6,685 nucleotides of DNA from DATJWY01 sp035500775 (lineage in GTDB: Bacteria; Pseudomonadota; Alphaproteobacteria; Acetobacterales; Acetobacteraceae), in the NCBI GenBank assembly GCA_035500775.1, contig DATJWY010000144.1:1-6685 (forward strand), given 5' to 3'. A program made the position numbers and the translations under genes. The first letter of the stretch is position 1, and each line of letters opens with the position of its first letter. The notes beneath the pieces are model-generated. The model did not search any database, had not been told where the DNA came from, and worked only from the letters and a program-made list of their open reading frames with translations. Positions 4,731-6,685 of the stretch are shown one piece after another.

Positions 4731-5417
4731 TTATCCCCAGCTTTTCTCCCCGCCCCTTCCCCCGGCGGCCGCGCGCGCCGGGGGCGCGGCATAAGCGGCG
4801 TGCAGCACATGCGTCATCGCCGCCGTCCCGAGCACGGGAACGAGCAGGTTCAGCACCGGCAGCGCCCCGAGTCCGGCCAGCGCCGCCCCCTGGATCAGCA
4901 CCAGCCCGCGCCGCTGGCCGTAGAGCGCCACCGCCTTTTCCCGGCTCATCCGGCGCATCGCCACCGTGACGAAGAAACCACGGCCGAGCGCCCAGGCATT
5001 GATCAGCCAGCCAAGCACGAACCCCGGCCCGGGCAGCAGCAGCGCCAGCGCCAGCGAGACCAGGTTGAGCGCCAGCACCCGGAGCGTCAGGACGATCCCG
5101 TCCCAGGCCTGCACCGACAGCGCCGCCCCGCGCGGGGCCTCCATGCCGGGATAGAAGCGCCGCTCCACCGCCGCCGCCACCGGATCGATGAACAGCGTCG
5201 CGATCAGCACGGCGAGCGGCAGGAACAGGAAGACGGCCAGCACCGCCGCCCCGGCGCCGCCCGCCACGCCGGCCAGCCAGGCCCACCACCCATGCCCGGC
5301 GAGCGCCGCGTGCAGACCATAGACGCCGCCGGCGAACAGCGCCGCGAACGCGGCCGCGGACAAGGCGAGGCTTTGCAACAGCACCTTGGTGATAGCCGGA
5401 TCGTCGAGCTGCGCCAT
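4731..5417 (-). CDS. EI24 domain-containing (CysZ-like) membrane protein
   Basis: 228-aa integral membrane protein of the EI24 family, which includes the E. coli sulfate permease CysZ. Hydrophobic segments fall at about 13-38, 45-78, 106-140 and 170-205, with a loop between the second and third carrying FIDPVAAAVERRFYPGMEAP. Family-like features are the FIDP segment after the second membrane pair and VLNLLVPVLGTAAMTHVLHA near the C-terminus. The real CysZ role (sulfate import for cysteine synthesis) is not shown by any neighbour, so I leave it unnamed. The C-terminal tail is Ala/Gly/Arg-rich. ATG 5417 has no Shine-Dalgarno. An in-frame CTG at 5447 has AAAGGA 7 nt upstream and would add SLLTPISRA before MAQLDDP, so translation may start there. 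It lies 212 bp downstream of aqpZ with no clear terminator between. Confidence 0.82.
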   Translation of the reverse strand: MAQLDDPAITKVLLQSLALSAAAFAALFAGGVYGLHAALAGHGWWAWLAGVAGGAGAAVLAVFLFLPLAVLIATLFIDPVAAAVERRFYPGMEAPRGAALSVQAWDGIVLTLRVLALNLVSLALALLLPGPGFVLGWLINAWALGRGFFVTVAMRRMSREKAVALYGQRRGLVLIQGAALAGLGALPVLNLLVPVLGTAAMTHVLHAAYAAPPARAAAGGRGGEKSWG

Positions 5418-5444
5418 GGCGCGGCTGATCGGGGTCAGAAGAGA

Positions 5445-5460
5445 CAGCGGGATTTCCTTT
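5445..5460 (-). promoter_or_regulatory. Ribosome binding site favouring a CTG start for the EI24 gene
   Basis: AAAGGA (5460-5455) is 7 nt before an in-frame CTG (5447-5445), ten codons ahead of the ATG at 5417. Between this Shine-Dalgarno and the ATG there is no other purine-rich site. The added residues (M)SLLTPISRAMAQLDDPA resemble, from memory, the usual N-termini of this family. No ATG, GTG or TTG is in frame nearby upstream. Confidence 0.5.
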
Positions 5461-5629
5461 CAGGCAAAGACAGGCGCGGGCCGCCCCTCACCACCGCCGC
5501 GGGGGCGGGGCAGTCCTCATTATGGCAACCCGCACCGCCCCCGCGCCAGGGCCGCCTACAACCATCCTCTCCGGGCCATTGATCACGGCCGCGCGGCGCA
5601 CCGGGAACCGGGCGTCACGGCGTGTCCGG

Positions 5630-6319
5630 CTAATCCGTGGCCTCGCCGAGCACGCGGGCGACAAGGCCGCCCAGCACACCGCCGGCGATGGGCGCCAGCC
5701 AGAACAGCCAGAGCTGGCTGATATAGGCGGCTCCGGCGAACAGCGCGGGGCCGGTGCTGCGCGCCGGGTTCACCGAGGTGTTGGTGACGGGAATCGAGAT
5801 CAGGTGGATCAGCGTCAGCGCCAAACCGATGGGGATGGGCGCGAACCCACTGGGGACGCCCGGTGCCGTCGAGCCCATGATGACGATCAGGAAGAAACAC
5901 GTCGCCACGACTTCCATGATCACGCATGCGGTCAGGCTGTAATGCCCAGGGCTGAGATCGCCGTAGCCGTTGGACGCGAAGCCGCCGAGCACGAAATCGG
6001 GCTTGCCGCTGGCGATCAGGTAAAGCACCGCGGCCGCGACGATGGCGCCGGCGACCTGGGCGATGATGTAAGGGACGATCCGGCTCGCAGGAACGCGTCC
6101 CCCGGCCCAGAGGCCGACCGTGACGGCGGGGTTAAAGTGGCCGCCCGAGATGGAGCCGACGGCATAGACCATGGTCAGCACGGTCAGCCCGAAAGCGAGC
6201 GCGACCCCCGCGAAGCCGATACCGAGTCCGGGATAGGCGGCGGCAAGCACGGCGCTGCCGCAGCCTCCGAAGGTCAGCCAGAAGGTGCCGAGAAACTCGG
6301 CCGCCGCTCGTTTCAGCAT
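5630..6319 (-). CDS. aqpZ: Aquaporin Z
   Basis: 229-aa major intrinsic protein forming a water channel in the inner membrane; E. coli AqpZ is 231 aa. Six hydrophobic helices and both half-helix NPA loops are present: [17 protein letters not shown] (about 59-75) and [17 protein letters not shown] (about 179-195). Aromatic/arginine filter residues of water-selective AqpZ can be picked out: Phe in AFGLTVL, His in [10 protein letters not shown], Thr in VTNTSVN and Arg in NPAR. Water rather than glycerol selectivity is therefore expected. The N-terminus [21 protein letters not shown] is the family start. ATG 6319 has GGAG 6 nt upstream; a GTG at 6352 in the same frame is rejected because its residues are non-conserved. 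The gene has its own AT-rich upstream region and appears monocistronic or the first of a loose group with the EI24 gene. Confidence 0.97.
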   Translation of the reverse strand: MLKRAAAEFLGTFWLTFGGCGSAVLAAAYPGLGIGFAGVALAFGLTVLTMVYAVGSISGGHFNPAVTVGLWAGGRVPASRIVPYIIAQVAGAIVAAAVLYLIASGKPDFVLGGFASNGYGDLSPGHYSLTACVIMEVVATCFFLIVIMGSTAPGVPSGFAPIPIGLALTLIHLISIPVTNTSVNPARSTGPALFAGAAYISQLWLFWLAPIAGGVLGGLVARVLGEATD

Positions 6320-6371
6320 GATCGTCTCCGGGTTTGTTCTTGGACGAGACACTGAATCCCGCGATGGCAGG

Positions 6372-6430
6372 CCGCGTCAATAATTAGTAAATGTAGATAA
6401 ATAATGTATATTTATCGATTAATGGAGCAA
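6372..6430 (-). promoter_or_regulatory. AT-rich probable promoter region of aqpZ
   Basis: A sharp AT-rich island in otherwise GC-rich DNA, 53-111 bp upstream of the aqpZ ATG. On the minus strand, TTGACG (6380-6375) is a fair -35 but its -10 position (about 6357-6351) is poor. Alternatively TACATT within the island is a fair -10 with TTGCTC about 16 bp upstream. Either would leave a leader of roughly 30-75 nt. Exact boxes are not determined. Confidence 0.45.
6396..6416. promoter_or_regulatory. 21-bp AT-rich palindrome, candidate operator
   Basis: GATAAATA (6396-6403) and TATTTATC (6409-6416) are exact reverse complements around the 5-bp centre ATGTA. It sits at the core of the AT island, 77 bp upstream of the aqpZ start and next to the candidate -35. 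Size and symmetry fit a dimeric repressor or activator site. AT-rich targets with TpA steps are also typical of MucR-type regulators, one of which is encoded in this window; that link is inference. Confidence 0.55.
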
Positions 6431-6685
6431 TTCGGATCATTGACACCGAAGATCCGTCCTGCGCCATGACGGCTCATCATGATGCGCCCGGCAGACCGCG
6501 CGAAAAGGCCCTCCAAAGGCCCATCCCCTGAAATCCTTTACTTAACTGGCCGGGGGTCTGGGGCCTCAAGGCCCCATCTTGCGCAAGCACGCCTTCGCGT
6601 GACGGGTCCAGGGCGGAGTGGCCCAAGGTTCCATCGGCCGGAACGGCCGAGGGAATGGCCACAGAGGGGGAGCCCTGGCCTTCTC
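6431..6685. other. Gene-free right end with short inverted repeats
   Basis: I see no convincing gene upstream of aqpZ to the window edge. The stretch holds CGGATC/GATCCG (6433-6456), TGGGGCCT/AGGCCCCA (6559-6576), CACGC/GCGTG (about 6588-6601) and GGCCG/CGGCC (about 6637-6649). The last 25 bases, read on the minus strand, begin GAGAAGGCCAGGG, like the sequence flanking the composite repeat at 2133-2155. A 61-codon minus-strand frame (6477-6662) has no recognisable features. Confidence 0.5.
6559..6576. repeat. Short GC-rich inverted repeat
   Basis: TGGGGCCT-CA-AGGCCCCA is a perfect 8-bp-arm inverted repeat. No T run follows directly on either strand, though ATCTTGCG follows on the plus strand. 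It may belong to a dispersed intergenic repeat. Confidence 0.55.

Noticed and set aside
4650..5582. Plus-strand open frame of 310 codons opposite the EI24 gene
   Set aside because: Gln/Arg/His-rich composition with no domain, antisense to a well-formed membrane protein gene.
5522..6355. Plus-strand open frame of 277 codons opposite aqpZ
   Set aside because: Antisense to an unmistakable aquaporin; Asp/Gly/Arg/His-rich composition is the reverse-strand image of that gene.
6477..6662. 61-codon minus-strand frame at the right end
   Set aside because: No recognisable motif, no clear ribosome site, and it spans inverted repeats that look intergenic.
1..6685. CRISPR array, tRNA, insertion sequence or defence system
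   Set aside because: I looked for regularly spaced repeats, transposase or nuclease motifs and terminal repeats and saw none; the genes are core-type.

Overview
The window is high-GC bacterial chromosome with alphaproteobacterial gene content: a Ros/MucR-type regulator, a two-domain Nfu scaffold, tsaB followed by rimI, a bactofilin and an AqpZ-type aquaporin. Protein style and a GC-rich nested intergenic repeat point to Rhodospirillales, probably Acetobacteraceae. That placement is inference. I see no phage, plasmid, CRISPR, tRNA or rRNA signal.

Left part (1-972): a hairpin terminator at the edge, a mucR-family regulator on the minus strand, and a divergent TusA-like sulfurtransferase sharing a 94-bp intergenic region with it. 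The sulfurtransferase converges on the next block.

Middle part (973-3807), all genes minus strand, reading right to left: nfuA (Fe-S cluster carrier), a RutE-type malonic semialdehyde reductase, tsaB (t6A tRNA modification) and rimI (N-acetyltransferase). tsaB and rimI overlap by four bases (ATGA) and are almost certainly co-translated. A 136-bp composite inverted repeat separates rutE from tsaB. The 322-bp gene-free stretch upstream of nfuA is rich in potential RNA hairpins. It includes two mutually exclusive stems next to the nfuA start codon and a perfect 18-bp-arm palindrome carrying six GATC sites.

Right part (3808-6685), also minus strand: a bactofilin with a proline-rich N-terminal extension and two good candidate starts, an EI24/CysZ-like membrane protein that may start at CTG, and aqpZ. 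Upstream of aqpZ lies a distinct AT-rich island centred on a 21-bp palindrome, followed by gene-free sequence with short inverted repeats to the window end.

Most of the region is ordinary housekeeping DNA. The most interesting signals are non-coding: the nfuA leader, the GATC palindrome, the composite repeat, the AT-rich operator-like site upstream of aqpZ, and the start-codon choices of the bactofilin and EI24 genes. I found no convincing undescribed multi-gene system.
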